Shown here: positions 10,901-16,882 of the stretch, piece by piece
Position numbering within the stretch: the stretch's first letter is position 1
Layout: each line of letters opens with the position of its first letter
Assembly (NCBI RefSeq): GCF_023684385.1
Contig: NZ_JAGSOJ010000001.1
Span: 434,001-498,000 of the forward strand
DNA: 64,000 nt
Reading direction: 5' to 3'
Source of the DNA: Oceanirhabdus seepicola
Lineage (GTDB): Bacteria > Bacillota > Clostridia > Clostridiales > Clostridiaceae
Translations under genes and position numbers: made by a program
The notes under the pieces: model-generated
Told to the model about the DNA's origin: nothing
The model's database searches: none
Seen by the model: only the letters and a program-made list of their open reading frames with translations

Positions 10901-11212
10901 ATCAGCAATATCTGATTCTAAACTACCAAAGTCAAATCTTCCTACCAATCTCCATCCCCTTTTAGGTCTGTCCCCATTGCTATTACTATAAAATCCTAAA
11001 AAAGTATCAGCTGAAAACTCTCCCACTGCTTCGGCTGGAACTAAAGAAGTTTTTTTCACAATATTTATAAAATTTCTATCTTCCATACCCGAAATTGGAG
11101 AAGCATGAATTATGATTTGATTACCAAAAAAACCGGTAAATTCCTGAAACGGCATCAATTGAAAAATAAACATTGCAAGTATCATTACTGCGAAAAAGCG
11201 TCTTTTTTTCAT
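4982..11212 (-). CDS. Giant secreted Ig-like repeat protein (2076 aa)
   Basis: The start is supported by AAGGAGGA spaced 7 nt from ATG 11212 and by an N-terminal signal peptide (MKKRRFFAVMILAMFIFQ...) cut near residue 38. An N-terminal domain of ~200 residues is followed by many ~80-120-residue bacterial Ig-like modules. These recur with motifs such as DxAGN, NNxGxNxYxFxENGxFTF and NIDxxAP. The penultimate region, roughly 1900-1980, looks like a DUF5011/HYR-type module (YRVSDTAGNETE). Between about residues 1258 and 1403 lies a charged spacer of ten 14-residue units plus a partial one. The C-terminus ends without an LPxTG signal, SLH domain or membrane segment, so how it is retained at the surface is unclear. 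It is the first gene of an operon with the next giant gene. Adhesion or matrix formation is plausible for this architecture but unproven. Confidence 0.85.
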   Translation of the reverse strand: MKKRRFFAVMILAMFIFQLMPFQEFTGFFGNQIIIHASPISGMEDRNFINIVKKTSLVPAEAVGEFSADTFLGFYSNSNGDRPKRGWRLVGRFDFGSLESDIADLAKKGDLQFRVGAEGWVDGNDTVYCYAKSLVVKDGKPLLVEERKDFESSKGMNFTYDSGWRSYYSNSLYNEIEFYADHDRRNYSQITKMKLKFQDVGSPGLQNIEVSGGKYGIGKSIDIKMRFDEPVRVDTNTEIPMNADTREKAKYHEGNGTKVITFRYVVQKNDVVKGNSLNISGQLSSHLSKLVQDLSGNKLDINDWKSEYDINYNYDSTCSHYYNELETKSVQLDGIRPEVTNVTTSITSQKQVEDKKYMKAGDALTITVTTDDIVFGTNGFINLNNGKRATYKSGSGTKTITYEYIVQAGDNNTNHLSYSGFVNNLDIKDDYGNHVAVQNGINVSLSYNDNAICVDTTKPRVNFLPNGNTTYEKAQTAKIQVVETGSGLKGDLLKAIWTDSNQYPTNWDSAQVLPYSNPEVSYANDTGDWYVHVAMEDRAGNKSGAITSPAFKLDNKVPEFQIQPNGNEKYLGTLTPNGIITDEHSGVNDSTAEYQWQHESQSDIMDNMWKKFTNRKGVRTPEDPQHGKYILHLRGEDIAGNKSQGKSDKPFHLDKLGPVISMVEDENMDSKRKHVVRILANDEHSEMKRMAYYWSKSPVARPSSDTKWVDTDYYEVLIKSKDWPEKMGGIWHLHVLAVDEWDNETTEYMSFKIDNAAPDIDFKYPVVITSVVKEGEVKVDVKDDNDITGMFYQWTQSETAPDTNDANWRTFNSGDILKKSNVNGEWYLHIKAKDYFNNEVIVASRRIDVDNTKPNTENYHITSNYHFNKPVANVEIKTNDYEKVKFYIKDTDDKVVKHGTMASDTVNVLFNLPNTEGEYKYYFSFEDELGNMSDKVEKTFTYDATPPEAKLGFSESNLTKNDVIVSLSDVSDNFTSSDIIETPKGNKKVFRENGRYTFRVVDKAGNEKDITANVDWIDKLAPNVEIVPVIENAENLMLRTASPIIATNNNKAEVIVTDNVTRAEDIIIYYQWGQDTNRPSSEDENWVLTTNNAILTNLDSHEGISYLYIKAIDGVGNEYIARSSEFIVDNSVPIPEITYSTSDKTANGIIAKITFDELGVRIIKPESGLNYHEFKENGSFTFEFEDSAGNRGAAKATVENIDPSLPKAEVSFSTKELTNENVQITISTEKLPGYYLEEFKFDNGMNERLISKFEEIEVKTSSEKELAPNEEEKTSSEKELAPNEEEKISSEEELAPNEEEKISSEEELAPSEEEKTSSEEELAPSEEEKTSSEKELAPNEEEKISSEEELAPSEEEKTSSEEELAPSEEEKTSSEEKLAPSEEEKTSSEKELTPSEEEKTSSEEAATNTEFNEINGESIGNSKKIIKAIYEVSNNGKISFLLRDDDDTTEDQPVTVEINNIVKAIEGATIKYSTTAWTKGPVIAKLIINDLISVEITNNDGKDKYKFTENGDFEFTFKDAVGNQSTATARVRNIDKEAPTATADYSETEKTKENVTVTITPEDNSKEEVTILNNNGSNTYTFIENGSFTFKLRDKAGNESDYRVEVNNIDTEKPKAFITYNPTEYTKDDVVATINFTDIIQEPVTITNNQGKKEYTFTENGIFTFNFVDGAGNQGNLTAIVDWIDKTAPVGAVQPSETKPTKNDVLLTLITEEGTRILNNEGKNTILATNNGIYTFKIADKLGNHVDITYEVTNIDRQAPNAKVYYNTKELTNKDVIATVSADEPIEVLYGGSKDYIFKDNGEFTFKVVDLAGNEAEAHAKVSNIDKRAPIITVSYSTKELTKEAVKVTISGDEELNILNNNGSNSFSFTKNGYYGFVVEDLAGNRVRTNAQVKNIDFIAPTIEFENPYLIYLLGEEPNMNDFIAYDDKDGLLTSKVSIDTNKLDMDKAGDYEVIYRVSDTAGNETEKRRSIKVLSPTELLVYVNGQINEKNEYIIDDSKIELKMFGVIENYEIRHKSGGELLRSGDMKIGCDSIEGQDNLRVIYYESNEIGWQTFYIQDQNRRTSKINVFFLRSK
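7002..7440 (-). repeat. 42-bp coding tandem repeat, about 10 units
   Basis: The DNA encodes ten copies of a 14-residue unit of the form EKTSSEKELAPNEE, then a partial one. Substitutions are limited (T/I, K/E, N/S). The unit length is a multiple of three, so copy-number changes would keep frame. The product is a highly charged Glu/Lys/Ser linker between Ig-like modules. Because the units lack stops in other frames, two long open frames also appear on the plus strand; these are artefacts. Confidence 0.95.
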
Positions 11213-11288
11213 CTTTATTCCTCCTTATAATTTAAATTTTTGTCAAACCTCACTTTCCATATTTTTATATCTTTTGCATTTTTACACG

Positions 11289-11327
11289 ATTCACCGATTA
11301 GATTCACCGATTATATTCACCGATTAT
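11289..11327. promoter_or_regulatory. Three 13-bp direct repeats upstream of the giant-protein operon
   Basis: Three contiguous copies of ATTCACCGATTAK lie 77-115 bp upstream of the first giant gene. Read on the minus strand each is close to TATAATCGGTGAA, so the repeats carry -10-like TATAAT boxes. A TTGTGT 18 nt upstream of one of them could be a -35. They could be an operator array or stacked promoter elements; which one cannot be told from sequence. Confidence 0.5.
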
Positions 11328-11514
11328 ATTTTAACACAAATTACTTAGTAAATGCGGGTAAATTTGCCATAATTTTATTTTATTTTTACGTGATTTACAC
11401 ATAACTTTGCACATTACAACACTTATTTTGCACTTTTTACATAATTTATCGTTTTTTTATTACAAATCACTTAATAAATGTGAACAACTATATGTTTATT
11501 GGAGAAGATAATTT

Positions 11515-11595
11515 ATGGATAACAAAAAACAAATTTTATTAGTGAATAGTATAATGAACTACGCTTACTTAATTAACAATATAGTAGAGAAATAA
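11515..11595 (+). CDS. Candidate 26-aa peptide gene
   Basis: A short frame begins with ATG at 11515, preceded by GGAGAAG at 7-nt spacing, and ends TAA at 11595. A perfect 12-bp hairpin terminator begins five bases later. The peptide starts MDNKKQILLVNSIMNY and ends NNIVEK. It has a hydrophobic middle but is too short and too polar for a clear membrane helix. The combination of ribosome site, frame and immediate terminator is what a real small gene looks like, though a chance frame cannot be excluded at this length. It lies between the giant-protein operon promoter and the tetR-like gene, on the opposite strand to both. I do not recognise a family. Confidence 0.4.
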   Translation: MDNKKQILLVNSIMNYAYLINNIVEK

Positions 11596-11600
11596 AATAA

Positions 11601-11635
11601 GCTAATTTCACTTAAATAGTGAAATTAGCTTTTCT
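11601..11635. terminator. Bidirectional hairpin terminator
   Basis: A perfect 12-bp stem (GCTAATTTCACT and its complement) with a 5-nt loop is followed on the plus strand by TTTTCTT and on the minus strand by a T-rich tract. It would end the 26-codon candidate gene on the plus strand and transcripts from the tetR-like gene side on the minus strand. Confidence 0.75.
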
Positions 11636-11807
11636 TACTAAATATAAGGCTCGATGTTCTGAAGAATGAAGAATATTAACAATATTTATTCGCTTCATTA
11701 TAAGAAAAAAACACATTATTTGAACTGAATTTGAGTAAAAAAATAGCTTATTTAAGAAATCTTAATTAACTCCTTAAATAAACTGTACATCTACTCACAC
11801 TATCTAT
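11636..11807. other. AT-rich spacer, nothing recognised
   Basis: This stretch between the hairpin and the end of the tetR-like gene has weak dyads only. I see no frame with a ribosome site. Confidence 0.5.
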
Positions 11808-12404
11808 TCACACTTGGAAACTTTTAACAAACATTCTCATCCTTGTTCTTATTTCTTTTTCTAAATCATAATCTCCTTTATGTAAACACCAATCATATAT
11901 AATTCCTCTACCAAATATTACTATACTTCTCGTAATATCTTCAGGTTCAATATCACTGCATATTTCCTTTTTTTCCTGACCTTCTATAATAATATTTTTT
12001 AATACTATGAACATTGGACGTTCTTCTGAAATGAAATACTCGTTTTCTATATTAATTAGACTTTTATAAACATGAGAGACAAGATCAATTTCATATTCTT
12101 CTGACCATTTACCCCAGTAACTTGAAATTTCCACAATTTTATCTAAAGAGTTAAAAACCTTTAATTTATCAATTAACTGTTCATACCCTTCATCATCTTT
12201 TTTATAATTTTCTATAATAATATTTTCTTTTGTTTTAAAATGGTGGTAAAAAGCCCCTACTGACACATCTGCCTCTTTACATATTTGACTGATGCTTATA
12301 TTATCAAATCCTTCTTTTTTTATTAATTCAACAGCTTTTTCATATATTTTATTTTTAGTATTTATTGCTTGAATTTTTCTTTTAGTTAATTTTTTATCTG
12401 CCAT
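11808..12404 (-). CDS. TetR/AcrR family transcriptional regulator
   Basis: The 198-residue length suits the family. The N-terminal helix-turn-helix region (about residues 12-60) carries the TetR signature, with SISQICKEADVSVGAFYHHF followed by KENI. The C-terminal ~140 residues are the variable helical ligand-binding domain, so the inducer cannot be predicted. It is monocistronic by orientation and spacing, and its target is not obvious. The downstream giant-protein operon and the upstream SHOCT-like trio are the nearest candidates. No clear palindromic operator was found in its own upstream region. Confidence 0.9.
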   Translation of the reverse strand: MADKKLTKRKIQAINTKNKIYEKAVELIKKEGFDNISISQICKEADVSVGAFYHHFKTKENIIIENYKKDDEGYEQLIDKLKVFNSLDKIVEISSYWGKWSEEYEIDLVSHVYKSLINIENEYFISEERPMFIVLKNIIIEGQEKKEICSDIEPEDITRSIVIFGRGIIYDWCLHKGDYDLEKEIRTRMRMFVKSFQV

Positions 12405-12619
12405 ATTAATCTCCTATATTTCCATATAAATCATATAACTTTCCATGTGTAATATGTGCAATTCATAGTAAGTTAAATTATATTTTCAATAAATATCTTA
12501 CCATAATATCACACGTTTATTCAAGAAATTCATTGAATAGATATGACAATGAATATAACAACTAAAAGGGAATGAAAACTTCATTCCCTGCTCTAATAAT
12601 ATAATTTAATAATATTAAT
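12405..12619. other. Intergenic region with terminator
   Basis: This AT-rich spacer holds the upstream region of the tetR-like gene and the hairpin at 12567-12589. Apart from that hairpin I see nothing. Confidence 0.5.
12567..12589 (-). terminator. Hairpin terminator of the three-gene small-membrane-protein operon
   Basis: AGGGAATGAA pairs with TTCATTCCCT across a 3-nt loop. On the minus strand it is followed by TTTTAGTTGTT. It lies downstream of the tandem SHOCT-like genes and the possible gene remnant at 12620. Confidence 0.75.
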
Positions 12620-12763
12620 CTAATTTAAAATCTTTTGGTAAAATTCTTTATCATATTGAGTAAATTCTAAAGTTCCTACGTTTCTCATATTTTTTTCAAG
12701 TAATTCTTCTAATATACTATTATTCAAAATATTATAACAGTCTGCTTTATTTTTTATTCTCAA
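12620..12763 (-). pseudogene. Possible gene remnant, 47 codons
   Basis: An open frame overlaps the tail of the preceding gene and ends TAG at 12620. Its translation (for example LEELLEKNMRNVG, then EFTQYDKEFYQKIL) has a protein-like composition. There is no ATG with a ribosome site; the only early start is a TTG at 12763 without Shine-Dalgarno. A stop codon lies just upstream in frame. It may be the decayed 3' end of a fourth gene in the tandem array or a chance frame. Confidence 0.25.
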
Positions 12764-13091
12764 TAGGTAACTTATACCTCAACGACTTACACATACGTTC
12801 ATATTCTTTTTTAGTAATAATATTTTCAATAAATAGTTTATCTGCTGTAGCTTTATACTTATCATAATTTTTTGATACAATCGCTCTCTGATACCTTCTT
12901 GTTATCTTATCCATATTCCCATGGGCTATACCCATCACGTCAATTGCATATAGATTTTTAAGATTTTCATCATCATCTAGTATTTTTAACATAACATTTT
13001 TATTTATAGCTCTTGTATTTTTATTAATATCCTGTGCTAAACACCCCACAACAATAATAAAAATTATGATAAGTCCAAGCAAACTCCCCAC
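12747..13091 (-). CDS. Small membrane protein with SHOCT-like tail, paralogue 3
   Basis: The 114-residue protein has one N-terminal hydrophobic segment (residues 4-18), with a Cys at residue 17 in a VGCLAQ context. A polar region follows. The C-terminus (ENIITKKEYERMCKSL) fits the short helical SHOCT pattern of Leu/Ile, a turn and Lys-Glu-Tyr. It is the last of three similarly built genes separated by 11-14 bp, so it is surely co-transcribed with them. The Cys could suggest a lipobox, but the match is poor. Function unknown; SHOCT segments usually accompany oligomerising membrane proteins. Confidence 0.6.
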   Translation of the reverse strand: MGSLLGLIIIFIIVVGCLAQDINKNTRAINKNVMLKILDDDENLKNLYAIDVMGIAHGNMDKITRRYQRAIVSKNYDKYKATADKLFIENIITKKEYERMCKSLRYKLPIENKK

Positions 13092-13105
13092 CCCATTTAT
13101 ATGTA

Positions 13106-13420
13106 TTACATCTCTATTATCCGTTTCCTAATCTCATGGTACTTCTCTTCTTTTATAATATCTTCTGCTTTTAGTTCATCTAATGTGTAAATAAATTCAT
13201 CTTTCTTCTTTTCAAGACTATTCACTTTTTTTCTAAACATTAGCTGCCTCACATCATTTCGTGAGATGATGCCTAGCTTGTACAATTTATAAGAATATTT
13301 TATAGTATCGTTAACATAGCTATTGTTCTCATTACAATATATTATTCTATTTAAAGTATATACTCCCATTAATAATAATATGCATAATACTCCCAATCCT
13401 ACTATTAATAAAACCATCAC
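13106..13420 (-). CDS. Small membrane protein with SHOCT-like tail, paralogue 2
   Basis: The 104-residue protein has an N-terminal membrane helix (residues 2-24, rich in Leu, Val and Ile) and a short basic loop. Two SHOCT-like helical hairpins follow: YKLGIISRNDVRQLM near residue 50 and LDELKAEDIIKEEKYHEIRK near the end. Spacing to its neighbours is 11 and 14 bp, with a ribosome site (GGGAGG) upstream. No catalytic residues are recognisable. It shares architecture rather than strong sequence identity with the flanking genes. Confidence 0.65.
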   Translation of the reverse strand: MMVLLIVGLGVLCILLLMGVYTLNRIIYCNENNSYVNDTIKYSYKLYKLGIISRNDVRQLMFRKKVNSLEKKKDEFIYTLDELKAEDIIKEEKYHEIRKRIIEM

Positions 13421-13431
13421 TATACCTCCCT

Positions 13432-13776
13432 CTAAAGACTCTTTTCAAATTTTTTCTCTAGTTCTAAAGTTGCATTGAAATATTTATTCTTGTCTATTAC
13501 TTCTTCATCCTTAAGTTCCCTCAGATTTTCTTTTAGTGAGATATAATTTGTCTTTAAATTAATCTTCTTATATTTATGTAATAACTCTTCATATTCATTT
13601 TTATTCAGTATGTTCATTTCTTTCATTTCTATAATGTTTACTACATTTTTATCCTGATAATTTCTGTCTAAAGTCATACCTAATAGTTTGTTTAATTTAA
13701 TCATGATAATCACTGCTAATGAAACTAGTATCGTCCCCTCAATACAAAGTATTATGTTTGCGAATGAAAATTCCAT
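13432..13776 (-). CDS. Small membrane protein with SHOCT-like tail, paralogue 1
   Basis: First gene of the trio, 114 residues: a membrane helix at about residues 7-28, then EMKEMNILNKNEYEELLHKY and LRELKDEEVIDKNKYFNATLE, both of the SHOCT-like form 'short helix, turn, Lys/Asn-Glu/Lys-Tyr'. A ribosome site (TAGGAGTGG) precedes the ATG. A mobile-looking palindromic repeat ends 57 bp upstream, so the transcript leader or promoter must lie in or next to that element. Function unknown. Confidence 0.65.
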   Translation of the reverse strand: MEFSFANIILCIEGTILVSLAVIIMIKLNKLLGMTLDRNYQDKNVVNIIEMKEMNILNKNEYEELLHKYKKINLKTNYISLKENLRELKDEEVIDKNKYFNATLELEKKFEKSL

Positions 13777-13833
13777 ACTACCACTCCTAATTTTTTATTT
13801 TTTTATTCTATTAATGTTGAATCTCTCATTAAA

Positions 13834-14088
13834 GCATATTCAAATAAATAACTAGTCAGTTATACAGAAAGAAATTATCATTTATATCTTGATATAGAAA
13901 AAGTGTTGAACCTTCACTATTTTCTATATCAAGAATCATAAGGTAAATTTCTTTCTGTATTCTAGTCTATTTTGCGAACTGATTCATCCTTGGAACCCAC
14001 TGATAGAACTACTATCAGTGGAACCCAACTCTTCACATTTCGCAAAATATCCGTCGCATCTTTGACTTGTTATTTATTTTCATACGCC
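13834..14088. mobile_element. MITE-like palindromic element, copy a (composite)
   Basis: Ends are GCATATTCAAATAAATAAC...TAGTCA and the inverted match TGACTTGTTATTTATTTTCATACGCC. The left 140 bp (13834-13973) is almost identical to the copy at 55288-55436, including a nested long hairpin (TCTTGATATAGAAAA and its complement). The right part holds a second hairpin (CCACTGATAG/CTATCAGTGG) and a segment shared with the copy at 27302. No coding frame is inside. It is best read as a non-autonomous element built from two related modules. Confidence 0.75.
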
Positions 14089-14182
14089 TAAATATTCCTC
14101 CAATAATTTATCATATTTCCATAAATTATTCAATAAGATTTTTTTCACTTTAAAACATTAATAGATTACAACCAAAAAACAA
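14089..14182. other. AT-rich spacer, nothing recognised
   Basis: This short region lies between the palindromic element and the terminator of the nucleotidyltransferase gene. I see no frame or motif. Confidence 0.5.
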
Positions 14183-14215
14183 ACTCAAGGAGAGAATTCC
14201 TTCTTCTCCTTGAGT
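14183..14215 (-). terminator. Terminator of the nucleotidyltransferase gene
   Basis: ACTCAAGGAGA pairs with TCTCCTTGAGT. On the minus strand the hairpin is followed by TTGTTTTTTGG, a typical U-tract. Confidence 0.8.
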
Positions 14216-14293
14216 CTGATGAAAAAGTCATAAAATATTATTCTCACTCCGTTTTCCGTATTAAGAATTTTATATTTTAAATATCAAAAAATT

Positions 14294-15082
14294 CTACAAA
14301 AGTTCTTGAAATTTACCAGTCTTTAAATCCTCTACTGTTTCTTTAAACCACTTTATTGTTTCTTCATGTTTTCTAGCCAACTCTTCTCCATCTTTTATAA
14401 AATAGAAGCCATGAAGCCTTTTAACTACATCTTCTGGTAAATCATAATATACATATCTTGTTCTAAAACTGTATCTATATGGATTATACTTAATTCTTAA
14501 AACCTCAAGCAAAGGGTTTAAAGAAAAATTTTGATAAAATGCAATTCCTTCAATATAATTTTTTCTATTCAACTCTTTTTTTACAAGAAATTGATAAATA
14601 TTAAATACACTTTCTATTTGTTCTATTCTTGATTTAAGTTTTTGAGCAAATTTTTCTTTATCAATTGGCTTAATATCAGTTACATTTTGTTTATCAAAGT
14701 GTACACAAACATCTCCATGTATTTCTTTCTGCAAAAATTTAGTATTGCTACTGTGCTTTACTGCACAAATCTCTATTACCAGAAATTCACTAGTGTTTTC
14801 TAATTTATAAACCTTCTGATACCCTCCTGGTGACATACTTTGAGTACATTCAAAACTATGTTCTATTGGTGATAATGCTTGTAATGCTTTATCAGTATAT
14901 TTAAATATCTCCTTCACCTTATCATCTTCCACATCAACCACCACATCAATATCTGACCATTGATCAACACGGTTAAATGCTGCTGATCCACACTGCCACA
15001 TTCCATAAACATACTCTAAAGGTTTTAATACCTCTACTATATTTATTAAAATTTCTTCTCTTCCTAACCCTTTTGTTTCCAT
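14294..15082 (-). CDS. Nucleotidyltransferase-fold protein
   Basis: The motif GSAAFNRVDQWSDIDVVV is the signature of the pol-beta-type nucleotidyltransferase fold (GS, then DxD). The rest is a helical domain of ~170 residues without close kinship to a named resistance enzyme. I placed the start at the ATG 15082 (METKGLGREE, 262 aa) because GGGGGAGG sits 6-7 nt upstream. The earlier ATG at 15121 has no ribosome site and overlaps a -10-like TATAAT. The substrate is unknown; related stand-alone proteins include aminoglycoside nucleotidyltransferases and minimal antitoxin-type MNT domains. It has its own terminator and appears monocistronic. Confidence 0.75.
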   Translation of the reverse strand: METKGLGREEILINIVEVLKPLEYVYGMWQCGSAAFNRVDQWSDIDVVVDVEDDKVKEIFKYTDKALQALSPIEHSFECTQSMSPGGYQKVYKLENTSEFLVIEICAVKHSSNTKFLQKEIHGDVCVHFDKQNVTDIKPIDKEKFAQKLKSRIEQIESVFNIYQFLVKKELNRKNYIEGIAFYQNFSLNPLLEVLRIKYNPYRYSFRTRYVYYDLPEDVVKRLHGFYFIKDGEELARKHEETIKWFKETVEDLKTGKFQELL

Positions 15083-15197
15083 TCCAATTCCTCCCCCAAA
15101 TTTTTCTCCTTTATTATTCAATTTGATTATACCCCAATGATTACATAATTTCTAATATTATGGTATATTTTCTATATAAACTTATAAATTAGACAAT

Positions 15198-15242
15198 AAA
15201 CAAGCTCATGAGATCTAACAACTTTTTCTCATGAGCTTGTTT
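15198..15242. terminator. Terminator of the glycerol regulon
   Basis: A 15-bp perfect stem (AAACAAGCTCATGAG and its complement) with a 15-nt loop starts directly after the stop codon of the DUF1667 gene. It also has the symmetry to act on the plus strand. Confidence 0.8.
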
Positions 15243-15608
15243 CTATTTTGCACTTCTAGATGCTATAACATTAACACCTGTTCCATGTAAATCTTCAATT
15301 ATGATATCCCCTACTGTTATTGGAGTTTTCACCTTAGTTTTATTTATCTCCATCATACAATCAATTATCATCTTCTTTGGGACTTCCCCATCAGTTCTAA
15401 CAGGTAACCTTTTAAGATAAAAATCCTCTATAGTCACTGTAGTAGTAATAACTCTAGTTGGATTTGTCACCTCTTTTATAGCATAAGTCATTCCTCTTTT
15501 ACATGTGTTTCCTTCAACTTTATATCCTAACTCGTTGCTATCATCCTTCTCAATAGTCATCCTGCATCCCATTGGGCACACGATACATACTAAGTCTTGT
15601 TTATTCAT
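15243..15608 (-). CDS. DUF1667 protein, third component of glycerol-3-phosphate oxidation
   Basis: The 121-residue protein has cysteines as CIVCPMGC at residues 8-15 and a fourth in GNTCKRG near residue 36, which could bind a metal or cluster. In clostridia and related anaerobes this DUF1667 protein is encoded after two flavoproteins and forms a three-part glycerol-3-phosphate dehydrogenase set. That order is kept here, with AGGAGGGG just before the ATG and only 1 bp between the upstream stop and this start. Likely role: small electron-transfer or assembly subunit (inference from context). Confidence 0.85.
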   Translation of the reverse strand: MNKQDLVCIVCPMGCRMTIEKDDSNELGYKVEGNTCKRGMTYAIKEVTNPTRVITTTVTIEDFYLKRLPVRTDGEVPKKMIIDCMMEINKTKVKTPITVGDIIIEDLHGTGVNVIASRSAK

Positions 15609-15609
15609 A

Positions 15610-16869
15610 TTACCCCTCCTGACAAAGTGAAATTTTTATTTCTTTTGCTTCAAGCTTTCTAATATCATCTCCTGATATCTGTACTCGCTCCATTTCTCCT
15701 GGGGCAACATGTCTCTTTCTTATCTTCTTATACTCTTTTCCATCAATCTCAATCTTCATGAAAACATTTTTGTATACATTGTCTACCCTCATAAGAAGAT
15801 TTACATTATCCTTTATATTTTCCACTCTTAATTTATTAGGAATGATATATCTAATCCCTTTATCAGTTTGACAATTCACACTCTCTGATTGTTCCAGTAA
15901 ATCACCTTTTACAAATCTTGCAGCATTCTCTCCAGCGATCATACTCTCCTCTGTAACGTAATCAACAAGATCATGAACATGAAGAACATTACCACATGCA
16001 AACACTCCGGAGATATTTGTCTCCATAGCTTCGTTCACTTTAGGTCCACCAGTGATGTTATGCATGTCAACACCTGCGCTTTCTGAAACTTCATTTTCAG
16101 GTATAAGTCCCACAGATAGAAGTAATGTATCACAATCATAATGTATCTCAGTTCCTTCAATTGGTCTTCTTCTCTCATCAACCTTCATAACCGTTATACC
16201 TTCAACTCTATCCTTACCTTCTACCTTTGTCACAGTATGTTCCATTAAAAGAGGAATATTATAATCCTCAAGACATTGAACAATATTTCTAGTTAATCCC
16301 CCTGAGAATGGCATCAACTCAACCACAGCTTTCACCTTACATCCTTCAAGTGTAAGTCTTCTTGCCATAATAAGTCCAATATCTCCAGATCCTAAAATTA
16401 CTACTTCTTTTCCTGGAAGATATCCTTCCATATTGATAAATCTCTGAGCACTACCAGCAGTATAAACTCCTGAAGGTCTATATCCCGGGATATTGATTGC
16501 TCCTCTAGTCCTCTCTCTACAACCCATAGCTAATATAATTGCCTTTGCTTCAATTGTCATGAATCCCTTATTTGCACTTACAGCTCGTATTACTTTCTTC
16601 TCATTAATATCTATAACCATAGTATTAAGCATGTACTCAATCTTTTCTTCTTTAACTTTATCTATAAATTTTTCAGCATATTGTGGCCCAGTTAATTCCT
16701 CACCAAAAAAATGCAATCCAAATCCATTATGAATACATTGTTGTAGTATTCCACCAAGTTCTCTATCTCTTTCAATTATAAGAATATTATCTATACCATT
16801 CTTTTTTGCTTCTACTGCTGCCGCTAGCCCGGCTGGGCCTCCACCAATTACAACAATATCAAATTTCAT
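15610..16869 (-). CDS. FAD/NAD-dependent oxidoreductase, GlpB-like position
   Basis: The start is ATG 16869 (MKFDIVVIGGGPAGLAAAVE), because GGGGGG stands 6-7 nt upstream. The longer frame to 16953 lies inside the previous gene. The 419-residue protein has an N-terminal FAD Rossmann motif (GGGPAGLAAA), a second dinucleotide motif (GSGDIGLIMARR) near the middle, and a conserved ACGNVLHVHDLVDYV FAD-contact segment. It belongs to the pyridine-nucleotide disulfide oxidoreductase fold. It sits between a glycerol-3-phosphate dehydrogenase-type flavoprotein and a DUF1667 protein. It probably passes electrons from glycerol-3-phosphate to NAD or another acceptor; this is inferred from the gene set. Confidence 0.85.
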   Translation of the reverse strand: MKFDIVVIGGGPAGLAAAVEAKKNGIDNILIIERDRELGGILQQCIHNGFGLHFFGEELTGPQYAEKFIDKVKEEKIEYMLNTMVIDINEKKVIRAVSANKGFMTIEAKAIILAMGCRERTRGAINIPGYRPSGVYTAGSAQRFINMEGYLPGKEVVILGSGDIGLIMARRLTLEGCKVKAVVELMPFSGGLTRNIVQCLEDYNIPLLMEHTVTKVEGKDRVEGITVMKVDERRRPIEGTEIHYDCDTLLLSVGLIPENEVSESAGVDMHNITGGPKVNEAMETNISGVFACGNVLHVHDLVDYVTEESMIAGENAARFVKGDLLEQSESVNCQTDKGIRYIIPNKLRVENIKDNVNLLMRVDNVYKNVFMKIEIDGKEYKKIRKRHVAPGEMERVQISGDDIRKLEAKEIKISLCQEG

Positions 16870-16882
16870 AGCAATTCCCCCC

